From positions 53,054-117,053 of the forward strand of contig JAAEAF010003748.1 in assembly GCA_011037195.1 (NCBI GenBank): DNA of 64,000 bases, written 5' to 3'. Origin of the DNA: Triatoma infestans. Taxonomy: Eukaryota > Arthropoda > Insecta > Hemiptera > Reduviidae. A program made the translations under genes and the position numbers. This document shows, piece by piece, positions 11,644 to 24,090 of this stretch; position 1 is the stretch's first letter, and each line of letters begins with the position of its first letter. Under the pieces are notes generated by a model that was not told the origin of the DNA, did no database searches, and was given only the letters and a program-made list of their open reading frames with translations.

Positions 11644-13265
11644 ATTTTCCGGGAAAATTTTCGGGTTGGATAAAAGGAGAAGGTGTTCCTTTTGAATGTC
11701 ACATTACGCGATCGTATTAAGGAGAATTATGAGTATTTAAAAAAGTCGGCTTTGGCAAAAATTGTGTTAATTATGAGATAGGAAATGCGGTAGGGATAAA
11801 TCGCTTGAGTGTTTCACGCTAGATTTCTTGTAGTTACTTTCTAAGTGGGTGCTACGGCAAGACGGTCCATGTTCACTACAGTTGCAATCAATAAAATCTA
11901 TTTATGACACAGTGTAAAAGAAAGGTGGGGATAGAAGGCTGTGTTAGCTGTAAGTGAGAAGGGCGAACGTACAGCGCCCTCTGGATGTTGGTGATAGGCT
12001 CGCCAGTGGCACACATCTTAAACTATCAGTAACTTACTATAGCAGCAACTGGCCTGAGTATTGCCATCGATCTACTTAACGAAAATATTTCCCACGCGGC
12101 CAACCGACCAATACTAACATATTGTATCTCAATCTCTTTTCTCCTTTAGCTAGTGGGCTGTACAAGATAAACCATTTGGATCTAAATTGCAACTCTATTA
12201 TGATTGAAAGCTGGTGGCCGGGAACTGAGGCACACTCTCCTAGACAAACAGTCACTAACTGATGCCAGAGCTGATTTCATTCCAAATCTAGCGACAACAC
12301 AATAGCCAGCGCCGAGACCTCCTAGGGCCCCCATTGTCGTTTCGTTACAACTGCCAGCCATTCACAAGCAGTACATACAATTGAATCTGAACAATTGAAC
12401 ACACAGGGGTGACTGTTATTTTATGCTAGCTATATATATATATCCAAATTAAAAACTTATCGACATTATTATACAATCATTATTGAAAACCTATCGACAT
12501 ATATATATAAAACTCACCAATATATACTGTTAATTTTATACGGAAATACCATACAGCACTGATGTCGCAACTAGTCCACAGTATTTCCTGTTCGCCTCCA
12601 TATAATACTTTACAAGCTACCGTTATTTCTGGTTAATCAAACGGAACAACATTTCTGAATGTTTTTTTTTCAGTTTCCACATTATTCTTGAAAAAACTCA
12701 AAGAATTTATTTAAACTTCATATACTCGTGCTAACTACAAACATAAAGTACTATCACTTTCTTTTGAATCATTTTTCCAGGGAAATTGAGTTTAGGGATT
12801 AGAGGTAGTTTCTGTAAAGTTAAGCTTATTGTAAATAGCCATATCAAATTATGTTGGGAGAGCGCACTGTCATCAATGTAATCACATTTGGTGGACCTCA
12901 GGCCTTAAAAAACAACGAATGTAAATCTCCATTACTGAGACAAACAACAATCACAATTTAAAACTTCCAAGAATTAAGAAAATTGTTCAAATAAAATTAA
13001 AATAATTTCCATAAGAGAAAGTGTAAGTGTTTCTCATCAGATTTGGCAGTTTGTATCAGTTGGTGATAGAAGACGGTACTTTGGCAAGGCAAAGGATAGT
13101 AACTAAATAAAAGTGTCTGTTATCAACTGCCGCAAACTTGCTACGAGAGTCCAGACCCTAGATCCAAACGCTCTTCTAGAGCCATTCATTCTTCTGATCT
13201 GTATTCTATTCCATATAAGTTATTACTCTCATTACAACTTATAAAAACAGCTTTATTGATATCAT
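11644..13265. other. Unassigned DNA
   Basis: Contains a GC-richer patch at about 11930-12400 with no ORF and TA runs at 12430-12520, within which aaacctatcgacat and a near copy occur. No gene is supported. Confidence 0.4.
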
Positions 13266-13386
13266 TTTTACTTTCTCTTACAATTAGTTAGAGCAAGAAT
13301 TGTGATCGCGCCAGATTTTCGAATTTGAGGTTTCACCGGAAATACCGTTAGGTCCTCTGAGTCCCGAAAAGAGGTTTTTAGAAAAT

Positions 13387-13436
<50 letters not shown>

Positions 13437-13735
13437 CAGAATGTCTCACAAACAAAAAGTTGCAGGAAGCTCAAACTTGGTATTCCGTTTTGGTACTACC
13501 GCTCAGATACGAAGATTTCGGGCAAAATCCATCAATAGAAGTACCACTTTACTGAATGGTTTTTCTCAGTTTTTTGTGATTTTCTCGAAAACGGCTCCAA
13601 CATTTTCTTTATCAACTACACATACAAAGAGCTAAAACTTTTAATTGAAATATTTCTCCGGGGACTTTTGTGAGAGGTGTAACGTTTTGCGTAAATGTAG
13701 TGTGAAGCGTGTGAGTTGTTTAAAGGGCTAATGAG
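13266..13735 (+). repeat. Family D, 5' half, with long GT microsatellite
   Basis: Begins actttctcttacaattagtt and carries the diagnostic gatcgcgccagattttcg, tttcaccggaaat and gtcctctgagtcc blocks. A (GT)n run of about 46 bp at 13387-13432 sits where other copies have shorter GT tracts. The first monomer (accactttactgaatgg, aaacggctccaac) follows and the copy breaks off near 13735. Confidence 0.85.
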
Positions 13736-13807
13736 GGTGTATGGTTTTAGAGAGAGATATGTTTAAGAAATTGAGAATAAGAACCACTGTTTTAAATAAA
13801 TAATTTG

Positions 13808-13998
13808 GAAGGGATTAGATCAGTGGTTAGCGCACTGGACTTCCACGCGGAGGACCCGGGTTCGAGTCCAGTTGTGCTGACCTTAGATTTTTTCTTCCTA
13901 GGAGCCTCGTCACTGTCCGGTGATGGTCAGTGTTGTCTGTAACGCCAGTGACCATAGATGTTGACGCGCCTTAAATTTAAAAAATAAATAAATAAATA
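13808..13998 (+). mobile_element. SINE A, tRNA-derived
   Basis: The head contains box A-like agatcagtggttagcgcac and an exact consensus box B GGTTCGAGTCC at 13859-13869, so it should be a pol III transcript derived from a tRNA. A body (gtcactgtccggtgatgg, agtgttgtctgtaacgcc) and an (aaat)n tail follow. The flanks share an aaataaataattt repeat, a likely target duplication although of low complexity. Another copy lies in reverse at 47650-47817. Confidence 0.9.
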
Positions 13999-14419
13999 AT
14001 TTAAGTATATATTAATCTAGTAACTTTACAACTTTACAAATAGTAAATTTGTTAATTGTGAATAATGAATTAAGGTTATAATTATACAAAAACTCTTGCG
14101 CTTGATTGATTTAAACTCCAATATTCACGTAACACTATCTGGCATAGATGTTCTCTCTCGAATGTACCCTGGTTGAATGCTGTAAGATGACTAATGAAAT
14201 AATGCTCCTCCTCCTAATTAAAACCTGCCCCTGCCCCCCCATACCCGATTTCTAGAAGGGGTTAAAAGACAAAGAGTGGCTAAGTTCTCCGACCTCTCTT
14301 GTAACGGTTCTTGTACCTGGGTCCGTTGTCATTTTACTGCATTAAAATACACTTGATTTTAAGTTAAATTCTCTACAATATTTTCCAAAATTATTTCAAT
14401 TTTTCCATTTGCTTCTTCC

Positions 14420-14725
14420 ACTACGGAGGGGTTGGGTTACCTTTTCCTCTAAAGTGCTATATTTATTATATAATTGTGTAATTAATTATAAATTGTGTCA
14501 TTTAATATGTTGCCAATATTACGAGTTTCAAGAAAATGAGTAAACCGGAGGTGCGGTTTTACTGAACAGTTTTGTCAGTGTCCGCGATTTTTTCCATAAA
14601 AACACCGACGAATTCATTAAATTTGTTACACTAACTGTGAATATAGAGATCACTTTTGTTTGAAACTTTGTTCCGAGAAATTCATTTAATGAAGTTGTGT
14701 GTGTGTGGGGGGGGGGAGTAGTTTA
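14420..14725 (+). repeat. Family D, 3' monomer fragment
   Basis: Contains cctctaaagtgctat, a gagtttcaagaaaatgagta block, accggaggtgcggttttact and aaaacaccgacgaa, corresponding to monomers 2-3 of the copy at 15700. It ends in a GT run and a G9-10 tract. Confidence 0.7.
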
Positions 14726-15699
14726 GGCTTTTCTCCAAAAAAAAAATCATTTTATTAAGTTAGATTCTTCCATTGTTACAAAACTGAAGGCAAATTTGAA
14801 TAAGTAAAATAAAGAAAAAAATTAATAACATGAAAAGTGAAAGAAATAAAACAAATTAAAATGATTATTGAATATAGAAAAAGAGAGTGAATAATTAGTA
14901 CTGAGCACTGAAAACTTCATGACCCTTTAACTAAAGTATGTTGTGCACGTGGAGGCAAACTTCATCTTAAATTGTTCCATTTAAATAATGAAAATAAACG
15001 TAAAAACAAATATATTGTGAATAAAGTTATTAAGGATCGGTCAAGAAAAAACTTATGCCAATTATGCCACCGTTTCGACCTTAATTTATGTATTTCTGGT
15101 GAAAACTCAAATTCGAAAATTTGACATGTTATATACTCGCTCTTACGGTGGTGAAAAAGAGTAAAAACACTGTTTGGTACTGAGGGTACCTCAAACATGA
15201 ATTATCTGTAAAAACTCAATTTGAATAATCTTACACGATTGACATACGAGTATGTAACATGAGAAAGTGAGAATTGTTGTGAGTGAAAACTAATTGAAAT
15301 AAATGAGATGTCAAAAAAAGTAATATCTTGGCAATATTGAATGTTATTTAGAAATATGAATGAATGAATGATAGTGTAATTATTAGGTTATGGCGTATGT
15401 TGGAACCAGAGGCTACTTTTAGGTTGTGCTGTAATAGTTCTGCGAATGACTAACAGGGCGAGTTGCCATCCGGTCCCCCATTCCAGTGTATGTGTGTGTT
15501 TGGTTTATTGTGAGGTGTTACTTGTGCAACCTCCCCCTCCTGTCAAAAATTCAGCTTCATTCTTGAAACAAATTAACAATTATTTGATTTTTTTTATCAT
15601 TATTAATTAAAAACCTATAATTAACCAAATCTGATCACATACGCAATTTTCTCTAACTGCGGTCCACAACTTCCAAAACTAACTTGTCATTATTACGAT
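14726..15699. other. Mostly unassigned; small reverse family D scrap at about 15075-15160
   Basis: The scrap holds tttctggtgaaaactcaaat and tcgaaaatttgacatgtt in reverse orientation. The rest is AT-rich without gene evidence. Confidence 0.4.
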
Positions 15700-16605
15700 A
15701 CATTTCTAGTAAGAGGAAGTATTGCAATCGTCTCAAATTATACAAAATGTTGCCTCTGTGTGTGTGTGTGCGTGTGAACAGCATGGCTCAAAAATGAAAA
15801 AACGTAGAAAGTTCAAACTTGATATTCTGTTTAGGAATCACCATGGGATCCGACAGTAGGCTGACTGCCAAAATTCCTCTACCGGAAGTACCACTTTACT
15901 GAATGATTTTTTTCACTTTTTTGCAATTTTCTCAAAAAATGGCGCCAACGATTTTCTTTATGCTTGGAACGTCAACTACATATATCAAGAGCCATAACTT
16001 TAATGCCAAACATTTCACCGGGAAAATCATTTTAGGGTACTTTTGGGGGAGGGATGGTTAGGTTCTCCTAAAGTGCTATTTTAGTTTACTACACATTTCT
16101 GTTATCTAAATAATATTAATCAAATATGTTGTTGTAATTCTGAGTTTGAAGAAAATCGGATGACCGGAAGTGCGTTTTTACTGAAAAGTATTTTTCAGTT
16201 TTCTGCAATTTTCTCTAAAACGGCTCCTACGATTTTCTTTAAACTAAGAAGTAAACTACCATACAAAGAGCTACAACTTTTATTTGTAATATTTTTTTTG
16301 GTGAAGTCATTTAAGGGGGCTTTTGGGGGTGGAGCAGGGTTATGTTTTTGTCTAAAGTGTTATCATAGTTGATTATACAGATCTACCATCTAAACGAAAT
16401 TAATTAGAAATAAATAGGTTGCCGAAATTCCGTGTGTCAAGAAAATTAGTAAACCGGAAGTTGGTTTTTACTGGACAGTTTTTTCAGTTTTTGCAATTTT
16501 CTCTACAAAAACACAGACAAATTTCACTAAATTTGGTACACTAACAATTTGTGTGAAACTGCAATAAGAGAAAGTTGTGTGAGCGTTTCACCCCAGATTT
16601 TTGTC
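15700..16605 (+). repeat. Family D, reference copy of about 0.9 kb with internal tandem monomers
   Basis: Runs from agtaagaggaagtattgcaa to gcaataagagaaagttgtg and gtttcaccccagat. After a unique 5' part with a short GT run, a monomer starting accggaagt repeats at about 15890, 16161 and 16453. Each has tttttactga, an (aaa)acggctcc...gattttcttta block, catttaaggg.gcttttgggg, ctaaagtg.tat and a gaagaaaatcgg-type end. The third monomer is cut short by the 3' terminus. No protein is encoded. Confidence 0.85.
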
Positions 16606-17346
16606 CCCATATGCGGTGGGGGGGGGGGACATACAGTATAATGTTGCAGGTATCCAGGACTTTAAAATCAATTTCGTCGGAAAAATGTTTGAAGTATAGT
16701 TTGCGGAAATAGAGCTCTTTTTCCAGAACATTAGACATAAATAATCAACCACTTTAATTCATCTTTAATATCTTCTATGATTTTTTTAGCAATTGAATTT
16801 TAAGGTATTTATTTTCGAAACGGTCCTTAAATAAATGTTGATAAATTGTTAATTTAATGGAGTAAAAGAAAAAAAAGAATTCAAATATAAAGCAACAGCG
16901 AACAGCGAGCCGATTGTAAAAGTGGGGGTTAGTAATGAGTTGGGTCAGTAATGAGTTGGCCCACTAATTTGAGTTGCCGCCGTCTGACAAATGGCTTCCG
17001 TTAAAGGTGACTCATACTTGTGTTAAAGAGATCGTCTCCATTTCTTGTTAAAACAATTGTTTACATCTATTTGTCTTTTGTTTTATCGCTTTGCCGACGT
17101 ACTTTTTTTTTGGAAATTTACTTTAAAACAACAGTCAGACTTTCTCAGCTTCAGATGACAAATTTTCTTGAAACTTGAAATTAATCATATTCAAATGGCA
17201 CTGTAACAGATAGTAATGTATGTCGACGTAGTTATTGTTAATCTTTTACACCTTACAGCTCACCAGTGACCTCTAAAATTTAGCATTCCTCTAAAATCTG
17301 TTACCCGGAAAAATGTCTCCAACAGAAATGTCTCTCTCCTCTAGAA

Positions 17347-17385
<39 letters not shown>

Positions 17386-18114
17386 GTGATATCAGTTCTG
17401 TCCAGATGAAAATTGTAATCTGTGTTCCCTAAATAAGAAAGATGACTTTGTCCATTACCTTTTTTTTTGCCTAGCCTCCATGAAGTTAAGGAACAAGTAT
17501 TGAATGAATATATAAAATACAATTTTAGTTCAGAATTAGATCTCCTAGGAAGAGATCGATTATAATCGATTATAGCGATTATAATCATTTAAATAATTTG
17601 TTTCTTTATGTTGTTAATGTCCTGAGATTAAGAAAGAAAAAATTAAAAGGAGGCTTATATTATGATGATGCTTCATGTATGTCTATCTGATGAATATGAT
17701 TTTATTTCTCCCCCTACTGTTTGTAATGAATTTAAATTTTCTTAGCAAACCAATAATAATAAATAAGCATTTAAGTCAGTATTTCACTTTGGATTTCATT
17801 TGTCAATAAATTGCATAGTAATATTTTGCTTTTTCTAATTTGTATTCGTTTTATTCTTAATACTTTTCAATTCAGTTCAATTTTAAATAATTACGGTTCA
17901 GAAGCTCCTTTTCTTTCTTATATTTGACTATTGTATATTATATATGATAATGTTTATGTTTGAGATTCACTTATTATTGCATATCTTTGTAGAAGTGCAT
18001 CTTATTTTTATGTCTATCTTTTTTATTTTTTCCTTGTAAATTTATATTGGCCCCCCCCACTCCATTGCCACAGAATGTAAATTTTCTAGCGCATTAAATT
18101 TTGTACTCTATATA
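16606..18114. other. Unassigned DNA with GT/GA microsatellite
   Basis: A (GT)n(GA)n tract is at 17347-17387 and a small cgattataat tandem at 17557-17583. Otherwise AT-rich without a supported gene. Confidence 0.4.
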
Positions 18115-18620
18115 TACTTAGTATAAATATATAGTTAGTATACCAAGTTCAAAGTAAATCGTTGGTATCTTTACGGAGGAATTCTCAGAAAACTGAATCT
18201 GGTACGAAACACGCCCACGACTTTCTCGTACATCTGTTATTGTAATTATTAAAATACAATACAATTATTTAATTTTCTTTAAATTTCAAATATTATTCAT
18301 TTGCACTAAATATATTGATGGTGGCGGCACCCTGCATTAGTAGTTGACAATGATTACATTCTAATCCAGAAAACTGCGCCAATAATGAAGAAACACTTTT
18401 GAAATTTAACGTCGCACATTCCTCAGAGCCTCCAACATCAGCTTTTTTCAGAAAAATGTTTCAAATAAAATGAATTCGTTTATATCTTTGAAATTAGCAT
18501 TTCCAGTTTAAAGAAAATGTTGGTAAACAATTTTTAGGGAAAATAAAAAAAAAACAACTCAAAATCCCATTCCATAAAGTCATACTGTTGGTCAATAGAT
18601 TTTCTTCAAACTTGTCATTA
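18115..18620 (-). repeat. Family D, rearranged fragments
   Basis: 18125-18260 contains agttagtataccaagttcaa and ggtacgaaacacgccca; 18440-18600 contains the aaatgtttcaaataaa and aaagaaaatgttggta blocks. They look like pieces of one reverse copy separated by other DNA. Confidence 0.5.
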
Positions 18621-19430
18621 TAGTAATGCATCGAATGTATCTTAATATAATATAATAGTAAACCATAAATTGTATTCAAATGGTACGCTAGAGCAATAGG
18701 TAAATTGTCACATTTATAAAGGATGACTACATTTCACCTCTAAATAAACCTTAAAATATCAACTGATTTATATTGTATGGTAATACATTTTTGTATTTTT
18801 TTTTTGTATAAAACTCATTTTCAGCATGCTCCATACTCTGAGAACATTACATGCATCATACAATTGATTTAAATATACATATAACAGACAGATAATAAAA
18901 TAATGCCAAACTAAAAAAAAATATTTATATGAAAGTTTAAAATAATTATATACAAATTGACATGATATCTACAAATAATAATATAAAAACATACAAACAA
19001 AATACTAATCATGAGGTATAATAATGTGATATTTTTTTATTTTTGTTAATTATTTGTCTCAAGATTGATTGATAAGCCGTGTATAGCAACTGGATATAAT
19101 CGAGCAGCTTCACTGAAGTAAAGTTGTTACGAATAGTGTTTTTCTCTATTCGTTTATAATAAGATAATAGGCACCTCTATTGGCTGTAAAGCCACTTGAA
19201 TAATAAGCAGTAAAGTTAAACAACTTATTAAGTCAGAACCAATTATTAATATTTAAAACAAATAATTAGATATAATAAAAATTAAAATAAAAATATTTAA
19301 TATTTGAGTAGAGCAAATTATTAAAATAAATGATAAAGAAAATTAAATTTAATCTAATCGAGAATACTTAAAAAGTATCCAAGTCTAAGCTGTTAACTCG
19401 TTAGAGAAACTCCCAAGCAGCTTCAGGTGA
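18621..19430. other. Unassigned, very AT-rich DNA
   Basis: Low-complexity A/T sequence; no ORF or repeat I can name. Confidence 0.5.
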
Positions 19431-19439
19431 TAATAATGA

Positions 19440-20830
19440 ATGCAGCTCAAGTCCGACTCTCTTCAATAAAACTGTCTGAATCAGAAGTCGACGAGTAAGG
19501 CTCATAAAGTTGGCATTTATGGAGCATATGATTACAGTTTGGGGTGAAGATGAGGTACACGTGCAGCTGGGATCGTTAATAATCTTAAATCGATGGAGGG
19601 CATCTTATATGCCTGATCAGTACTTGTGTTAGCTTGAATGTCAAAGGTAGTTCTGGTATCTTCAATCTGTCCTGAAACCGTTGAGAAGAACAGGCTAGTG
19701 GTGCTAACTTTGGTATGTGATATCCATAAATTAGTCCAGAAAGAATAACTACTCTGTCTCAAATCGTATAATAAGTATTTACTTGGAATTCTTGTGTAGC
19801 TAACGTCAAGACTTGCATCTTCAAAAGCGAGGCAGCCAGCTCATTACCAGCTTCACTCTCGATGAACAGCCACCCAACCGATATGCACCTTCCATCCAAT
19901 GCTAATGAGCTCAGCCAGTAACTTTCATGGCTCCTCGATTAAAGGTAAGTGATTGTCCACGTTGTGCCACGACTCACTCTGCCAACGATTTTTATAGCTA
20001 TTGATCTTCAGCTCCTATTTCACGTAGTTGTGCTTCTGCTTGATTATTTGAGCAAGTTTTAGCCAAAGGATATTGGAAAGTAAGCATTAAATTTTCTTCA
20101 CAGAAGACTGCTGTTCCAACATCGCGTCCGTTCTTACTTCCATCTGTACAGGCCATATAGTTGTAATTTATTGATTGTTCTGTTGCGATCTGTGACGGAA
20201 CCTGACCTGGAGTATCCAATCGTTGAACCGAACTGGTTTATCAATGCGAAGAGCAGGGAAGTTACCATGATGTAGACATTCATTGATATCAGTTAATTCT
20301 AGGTAGGTAGCTAGTAGATAGGTAAAATATTGGCTATAATACAGGCAACATCATACGATATCATACGAAAACCCTTATATCTCAAATAACTAAAACCCTA
20401 TGGACCTGAATTCCTTTAGTTTTAAGTTTCCCATCAGGAGGGCATAACTCCATCTTTTATGATCCTTAAAGCGTTGCATCCAAATCCCTAATCTTGAGAT
20501 ATTTACAAACATGCTGGCCACCTTTATGATACGTTTGTAAATATTATTAACATGGCCTTGATCAGAAAATGACTCCAATGCAACACCATCCAAGAAGACT
20601 GAAATATTTGGAGGGTTCCTTTTTTCGTGACATAAAAACTTACTTTTGCTATGATTAGATCTAGCCGGAGTTACAGGACTATTCCATTATTCTATGGGTA
20701 TAAATATATTAGCTTTCCGTTCAATTTCTGGGCCAACACCTCCTCAACAAGGACCAACAACAAGACATCAGCGAACGTAATCATACCACAGTCTATGGCA
20801 AATGTGATTTTTAAAATGATGACATACAAG
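19440..20830 (-). pseudogene. RNase H-bearing LINE relic (I/R1/Loa-like), ORF2 3' half
   Basis: On the minus strand, from right to left, one reads CGMITFADVLLLV near 20800, which corresponds to the FADD box with the second aspartate region altered. A thumb-like stretch follows (ISVFLDGVALESFSDQGHVN, 20540-20620), then an RNase H domain: ACTDGSKNGRDVGTAVF (about 20150) with the first aspartate, NNQAEA with the glutamate, a DNHLPLIEEPWKLLAEL block, and VHIGWVAVHRES with the C-terminal histidine, then NELAASLL near 19830. RNase H removes the RNA template strand. Frame breaks are numerous and the 5' half is missing. Confidence 0.7.
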
Positions 20831-20884
20831 ATACTCCAAAAAGCTGTGCTAAAAAACAGACTGCGTGTGATTTATACGAAATAA

Positions 20885-21469
20885 AAGCAGTTCAGTCTTT
20901 GAAGTTACTTTTAGTTAGATTAAATAAATTTTTGTGTTTGAACAGTTTATTGATTTTTGGAATGTTTTATTTGAAGGAGAGGGTCACATTTTTTAAAAAC
21001 TTCTAGTTGGCACTATTTTCTATTTGAAATTACTTTTGAGTTGAGCTACAACATTGGTTTTGAGCTAAAACTCCACGAGAAGGCTGTATGTTTCTCTCTC
21101 TTTTTAGAATGAATAAAGGGACACGCTTTTTTGTACGCTTCTCAGTTGTATACTAAAATCGGGCGTACAGACTTTCTAGAATAATCACATTCACACTGAC
21201 ATGCAGAAGGGAGCACTTATTTATTGCACCGTTTTAGGTTTAGTGAGCATTGCAGTCCCCGGGCCAACAGCACATGCCACTAGCCACCATTTACCGCCCA
21301 CTCTTGCCACAAACCTCTGATCATAACTTTGTCCTGGATCGTTGCTGCCCTCATTTCAGTTTTCCTCTTTCCAAATACTCAATTATTCTTTCCTGCAACG
21401 CTAAAACGGAGAGGATGGCACTCCCATCTAACAAAATAATATAAACCAAATGGATAATGTTACTCTGGA
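20885..21469. other. Unassigned DNA
   Basis: No gene or repeat is recognised. A 64-codon ORF at 21250-21444 has no family resemblance I can see. Confidence 0.4.
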
Positions 21470-21945
21470 AAAACTTTTTAGTTGTATTGAAGGAAGTATT
21501 GCGATTATATCCAATTTTCGAAATTGCATTTTTACCGGAAATACATGCTTTTCGGGATTACCTATAGCGTGTTTCGGGATTACTTATAGTGAGTTTCGGG
21601 ATTACCTATAGCGTGTTTCGGGATTACTTATAGTGAGTTTCGGGATTACCTATAGCGTGTTTTTGTATATATATATATATATACAAACTTGATATTCCGT
21701 TTTGGTCCCAGCATAACATCTGATACATAGATTTCGGACAAAAATATCTGACATCCGGTAGTGTACCTTTACTGACTTGTTTATTACAATTTTTCTAGAA
21801 TTCTTAAAGACGGCTCCAAATGTTTTCATTAAACTTGGAATGCTAACTATAACGAACTATAAAATGTAACGTCTGTTTTATTTGAAAGATTTTTCGGTAA
21901 AAAATTGAATTTATGTTAGTTCTGGGACAGCTGTGAGTTGGACTT
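21470..21945 (+). repeat. Family D partial copy with embedded minisatellite
   Basis: Contains ttgaaggaagtattgcga, tttttaccggaaatacatg, aaacttgatattccgttttg and gacggctccaaatg, in family D order. The minisatellite at 21550-21659 and a TA run sit where other copies have a GT tract. Confidence 0.75.
21550..21659 (+). repeat. 22-bp minisatellite, five units in A-B-A-B-A order
   Basis: Five adjacent 22-bp units all start tttcgggatta. Units 1, 3 and 5 continue cctatagcgtg, units 2 and 4 continue cttatagtgag. The array therefore has a 44-bp higher-order period. Confidence 0.95.
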
Positions 21946-22745
21946 TTTTAGATTAGTAAACAGACTTAATTTCTTCCTGGGGCGGTCTCAGGTAGTCCTT
22001 GAGCCCTAAAAGCCTATGTTTTCTAATCCTCCAGCCATACTAATAGTAATACTAAGGCCTATTTAAACCTACTCAACATTTCAAGAGAGAACAAAATTCG
22101 TCAATTGTAAATATTGCCAGATTTTATTTAAAAACAATTATCATTGGATGTTTTACAAGAAACGTAATAAAGTGATATAAAGAGTCGTTAAAGTGATAAA
22201 TAAGAAATGAAAGGAGGTGAGATAGCCGAGATATCCTAGGTATGGCGACACACCTTCCTAGAAATGTTTTGTAATATCAGCAATATAGCACCACTGCGAG
22301 TTATTATGTCCGCTTGTTGATTTATCTCATTCCATACTATTACGCCGTATATATAACCAACCAATTAGTAAATTAATTGTATTTATTTTAACTAAACAAT
22401 TGAACTAACTTTTATGTTCAACTTCTAATGTGTGATTTCTTCTCATTATTTCTATTTAGATGAATATTTGCCGCCTGTTTTATTAAATAAATGATCCATT
22501 TCACTGGCTTAAAGATGATTATGATGATGATGTTTGCCATTTCCCAACTTACAGAATGTTCATCTGTCTCATATTCATGAAAATGTACAGTTGCCAAGGA
22601 AATCGTTTCCTCGCTGAATTTTGTTACTATAGTACAAGATCATTTCAGTTTTTTAAATATTCCAAGTAATAGTTAATTAAGAGCTTGTGAAATCATTTAT
22701 GAATTAAATATAGAAATCAGGAGAAAAACGGTGTAAGCAATCCAC
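21946..22745. other. Unassigned DNA
   Basis: No supportable feature. Confidence 0.4.
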
Positions 22746-22749
22746 TTGA

Positions 22750-22886
22750 GGATGCAGGAAAGGGGTGCTTTCAGCTCTTTAAGAAGTCCGATAGGCCAGA
22801 AGTTCGCCACTGAATAAAAAGACCATTTAGGAAACCTGACTGGCAGGAAGTCCTTCGCTGAACTATAAGTGTAGACAGTCAGAAAC
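22750..22886 (+). repeat. Left part of a ~45-bp minisatellite
   Basis: Degenerate units of the type ...ggccagaagt...ctgaa..aaga..a.ttagg.aacctga repeat here and again at 23713-24090. The two blocks are one array split by a retrotransposon. Confidence 0.75.
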
Positions 22887-23647
22887 ATGGGGTCTTTGTA
22901 TCTGCTCGGACAGCCAAGCTGCGTTGAAGGCGCTTAGTTCATGTGTCCAGATTGGTGTTAGAATGTTCCAAAAGACTGGAAGAGCTTTCGTCTCTGAAGG
23001 AAGTGCTTCTAGTTTGGGTACCAGGATACGTGGGGATATTTGGGAATCTTCCCAAGTATGGGACTTGGATAGGTTTGCCAAATTGGGAGCCTCTCTAGCT
23101 TTCATTGGTCCCGAGCCTGCTGTGTGTCTCTTGACACATGTCTGCCAGGCTTCCAGACGTGGATGACCTCACAGCACTGATCGTTATGGATGAGCACAGC
23201 AGGTTGTCGGCAGTCTAGTTGCTCATTGGGGGTCCAGGCGGGGTTTTGAGGGAGGGGGTCCTGTGTCCTTCACGGGCCTCTCTCAGGCATCTGGTTGGCT
23301 TCCTCTCTGGGCATTGTGGCTTAAGGAGACATCTCTATACAATGGGGCTTATGCCTGACCCATTTTGTAGAGTCTGTGAGACGGAGGAGGAAACACCAAC
23401 ACTCTCATGAGAATTGTTTGGGTTATGAGGAGATTAGGTTTAGGACCTTTGGCCGAAATAGGATATCGGTAGAAGATCTTAAGCTATGTCCTTTTGAGGT
23501 TCTGGTCCCATTTGTTCGGACTGTGGTAAAACTTAGATGGGTAAAACCCGGGCCTGGACTTTTGTCCAGGTAGTTGTTATTCTTTTGGGGTAGCTATATA
23601 GGCCCAGGGAGGCTTTGGATAGCGTAGGGTTTCGCCCTCCCCTTTCT

Positions 23648-23712
<65 letters not shown>
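22887..23712 (+). pseudogene. I/R1-like LINE 3' end (RNase H to C-terminus) with TAA tail
   Basis: Frames read SRLVLECSKRLEELSSLKEV and WVPGYVGI, the end of an RNase H domain, then RASLRHLVGFLSGHCGLRRH, MGLMPDPFCRVCETEEETPT. The last is the C-terminal Cys-rich block typical of such ORF2 proteins, where His/Cys should follow and the frame breaks. The 3' end is a (TAA)n tract (23650-23711), the tail type of I-like elements. The 18 bases gtgtagacagtcagaaac lie directly before (22869-22886) and after (23713-23730). Confidence 0.8.
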
Positions 23713-23713
<1 letters not shown>

Positions 23714-24090
23714 TGTAGACAGTCAGAAACCTGCAGGCAGGAATTCCTTCGCTGAACAATAAATGTAAACAGTCAGAAGCCCTTACAGGCAGGAAGTCCT
23801 TAGCTGAAGTGTAGACAGTCAGAAAATCCGTCCCCATACAAGAAGTACGTTAGGAAGCCTACCAGGTCAGAAATCCTCTTTGACCAAGAAACATACTATC
23901 AAACCTGATGGGCCAGTAGCTCTGGCTGAACAAGAAGCGAATTAGAAGCTTGAAGGGCAAATGTTCTCTTGAACAAAAAGCGCATAAAAAGCCTCATAGA
24001 CCAGAAGTGCTCTGAACAAGAAGAACATAAGATAGCTGACAGATAGAAGATTTTTCTAAATAAGATCATTAAGAGCCCTGGGCGAGAAGC
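23713..24090 (+). repeat. Right part of the ~45-bp minisatellite
   Basis: About eight diverged units: gtcagaaacctgcaggcagg, gaattccttcgctgaacaat, then variants ctgatgggccagtagctctg, ctgaacaagaagcgaattag, ctcatagaccagaagtgctc. Divergence increases to the right. Confidence 0.8.

Noticed and set aside
13268..13635. ORFs on both strands reading HTHTHT or VCVCVC
   Set aside because: Microsatellite translation within family D.
13812..13885. A genuine tRNA gene
   Set aside because: Boxes A and B are good, but a non-tRNA body, A-rich tail and a second dispersed copy show it is a SINE.
20651..20884. 77-codon plus-strand ORF
   Set aside because: It is the shadow of the reverse-strand LINE RT.
23713..24090. 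CRISPR array
   Set aside because: Adjacent degenerate units without spacers, in eukaryotic DNA.
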